DNA of 5,898 nt, from NCBI GenBank assembly GCA_029821515.1, contig JALGTD010000178.1, positions 1 through 5,898 of the forward strand. Direction: 5' to 3'. The notes beneath the pieces are model-generated. The model was not told where the DNA came from. It worked only from the letters and a program-made list of their open reading frames with translations, and made no database searches. This stretch comes from Candidatus Zipacnadia bacterium. Lineage in GTDB: Bacteria; Armatimonadota; Zipacnadia; Zipacnadales; Zipacnadaceae. The position numbers and the translations under genes were made by a program. This document shows positions 4,636 to 5,898 of the stretch, piece after piece. Numbering within the stretch: the stretch's first letter is position 1; each line of letters opens with the position of its first letter.

Positions 4636-5652
4636 ATGAAGAACGTTCTCATTGGGTTGTCCGTTGGCGGAGCCATTCTCGAACAACTGCGCTCCCTTGA
4701 AGGAGTGGGAGAAGTACAAGTCGTAGACTATCAGGAGGAGCCGTGTGCCTTGCCCGTTGAAGTGTTGCGCGACAAGCATGTTCTGGTCTGCGAGATGCCA
4801 CCGCTGAATATTGAAGAGATGTCCTCTTTGGAGCTGATCCAGATTACCTCACACGGCTATGCCCAACTGTACAACTTGGGCTTAGTCGAGCGCGGTATCC
4901 GCGCTTGTAACGGACGTGGGATATTTGATGTGTCAGTGGCAGAGTGGAACGTGGCTATGATGATCAGCCTGGTCCGGGACCTGCGAGGCCTTATCCGTAA
5001 CCAAGAGGCGCGGGTCTGGGATCCTGCTGGGCAGTTTCAGATGGAGATCCACGGTAGCGTCGCCGGGATCTGGGGCTATGGTGGCATCGGCCGGGAAACT
5101 GCACGTCTGGCTAAAGCGTTCGGCGTGGAGGTGCATGTGATGACGCGCTCAGGTGTTCGCCCTCGTCGCGGTGTATACAATGTGCCCGGGACTGGCGACC
5201 CCGAGGGGGTACTGCCCGACCGATGGTTTACACTCGGTCAAGAAGAACAGTTTCTGCAGGCCCTGGATTTCCTTGTTCTGGCGATGCCACTAACCGAGAG
5301 CACCGAAGGTATAATCGGGGAAGCCGAACTGAGGGCACTGCCTCGGCGTGCCTTTCTGTTGAACTCGGCGCGAGGACCGTTGGTGCAAGAGCAGGCGTTG
5401 CTAGATGCTCTACGCCAAGGGTGGATTGCCGGCGCCGCCCTGGATGCTCACTACTACTATCCCATGCCGGCTGACCATCCTCTATGGACATTCCCAAATG
5501 TAATCATGACACCCCACATCGCTGGTGACGAACTTGATCCTCACTTCGCCGAGCGCCTGTGGGATATCTTCACACAGAACCTGCAACGTTACATCCACGG
5601 AGAACCACTGTTGAACGAACTGACGCCCGCGCAACTGGCGGGAGAGAAATAG
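4636..5652 (+). CDS. D-isomer-specific 2-hydroxyacid dehydrogenase family protein, with substituted catalytic Glu
   Basis: This 338-residue, presumably cytosolic enzyme belongs to the family that interconverts 2-keto acids and D-2-hydroxy acids using NAD(P)H. The substrate domain is at about 1-95 and 295-338. The nucleotide-binding domain lies between, with GYGGIG (147-152) as the GxGxxG motif. The second strand ends in TRS (170-172) with no Asp, hinting at NADP preference. Catalytic R246 (NSARGPL) and H294 (TPHIAG) are present. The third catalytic residue, a Glu normally in a D-x4-EP context, is replaced: the sequence reads ALDAHYYYPMPADHPLW (268-284), with Y275 at the Glu position. TAGGAGGA (4624-4631), overlapping the previous stop codon, serves the ATG at 4636, so the gene is coupled to the enolase-superfamily gene. 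It probably reduces or forms the keto acid related to that enzyme's product. Glyoxylate/hydroxypyruvate reductase-like activity is an alternative. Confidence 0.84.
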   Translation: MKNVLIGLSVGGAILEQLRSLEGVGEVQVVDYQEEPCALPVEVLRDKHVLVCEMPPLNIEEMSSLELIQITSHGYAQLYNLGLVERGIRACNGRGIFDVSVAEWNVAMMISLVRDLRGLIRNQEARVWDPAGQFQMEIHGSVAGIWGYGGIGRETARLAKAFGVEVHVMTRSGVRPRRGVYNVPGTGDPEGVLPDRWFTLGQEEQFLQALDFLVLAMPLTESTEGIIGEAELRALPRRAFLLNSARGPLVQEQALLDALRQGWIAGAALDAHYYYPMPADHPLWTFPNVIMTPHIAGDELDPHFAERLWDIFTQNLQRYIHGEPLLNELTPAQLAGEK

Positions 5653-5735
5653 CAATAGACCGTGTCCAACAGCCGGCTGAGGAGGTGAACTACAGCAGGA
5701 GCCGTCCACCCACTTGGAGCCGCCACTGGCAAGGG

Positions 5736-5898
5736 TTCCCTGCAAGTACCTGCTAAGCACCACTGAATCGGAAAATTGAATACGTGATATACAAGCAGAG
5801 CCTCAATAAGCTCAATATCCTACCCTCTCATTCTGAGAGAGAGCTTTTGCAGCAATCTCAATCTATGATGCACTACCTGCCGTCAGTTGGCACTTGAC
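5736..5898 (+). repeat. Diverged ~160 bp non-coding direct repeat, copy B (runs off the window)
   Basis: This is the second copy of the block at 3151-3312, in the same orientation about 2.58 kb downstream. It covers most of the 246 bases after the hydroxyacid dehydrogenase; no gene is recognised there. At 5680-5687 a good Shine-Dalgarno-like AGGAGGTG has no start codon at the right distance, so a decayed gene start is possible. The window ends with TTGAC (5894-5898), which could be the beginning of a -35 box for a following gene. Confidence 0.62.
5824..5859 (+). promoter_or_regulatory. Conserved stem-loop core of repeat copy B
   Basis: CTCTCA (5825-5830) and TGAGAG (5834-5839) are inverted around a three-base loop TTC, followed by AGCTTTT (5842-5848) and CAATCTC (5853-5859), as in copy A. 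TGAGA (5834-5838) can alternatively pair with TCTCA (5856-5860), so the competing-hairpin arrangement is preserved although the exact pairing bases differ from copy A. Confidence 0.5.

Noticed and set aside
5680..5756. Possible short gene after the AGGAGGTG at 5680-5687
   Set aside because: No start codon stands at a workable distance and none of the three frames resembles a known family; at most it is a decayed gene start.
5888..5898. TGGCAC near the window end resembling a sigma-54 -24 box
   Set aside because: The required -12 element would lie outside the window, copy A has no equivalent, and the overlapping TTGAC could equally be a vegetative -35 box.
3151..5898. Repeats as insertion-sequence or integron ends
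   Set aside because: There is no transposase or integrase gene, no terminal inverted repeats, and the copies are strongly diverged and in direct orientation.

Overview
This window looks like a chromosomal fragment of a moderately GC-rich bacterium, either a Firmicute of the high-GC Clostridia type or a Chloroflexota member. The evidence is a SigH-type sigma factor followed by a Thr-Tyr-Thr tRNA cluster and tuf, with CCA encoded in every tRNA gene. The rich sugar-acid metabolism (enolase superfamily, SDR, MDR, D-2-hydroxyacid dehydrogenase) fits several Chloroflexota and Clostridia. I cannot decide between the two phyla from sequence alone.

The left part (1-1436) is a conserved housekeeping block read leftward. 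A consensus-like promoter at 1408-1436 drives a long leader and sigH. A tRNA-Thr(UGU) gene follows 39 bases after sigH. A second, near-perfect promoter (412-440) sits directly behind that tRNA and drives a hairpin-bearing leader, tRNA-Tyr(GUA), tRNA-Thr(GGU) and tuf, which leaves the window after 26 codons.

The middle part (1500-3170) is read rightward. A consensus promoter at 1502-1530 starts bioY (biotin ECF-transporter S component), whose C-terminal end looks abnormal. Six bases later comes an SDR dehydrogenase closely resembling sorbitol-6-phosphate dehydrogenase (SorD type). The first ~32 codons of a zinc-type MDR alcohol dehydrogenase follow and then stop abruptly.

The right part (3151-5898) is the accessory region of most interest. 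An enolase-superfamily (mandelate racemase/muconate lactonizing type) dehydratase candidate and a D-2-hydroxyacid dehydrogenase candidate form a tight two-gene operon, with the second Shine-Dalgarno overlapping the first gene's stop. Both enzymes carry departures from the usual active-site motifs. The pair is bracketed by two diverged copies of a ~160 bp non-coding direct repeat (3151-3312 and 5736-5898), whose best-conserved core is a small stem-loop. The left copy begins where the MDR gene is cut off. The right copy runs out of the window and may precede another gene set.

The inferred pathway is oxidation and dehydration of an unidentified sugar acid to a 2-keto-3-deoxy acid, with the hydroxyacid dehydrogenase acting on the keto/hydroxy product. 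The substrate cannot be read from the sequence.
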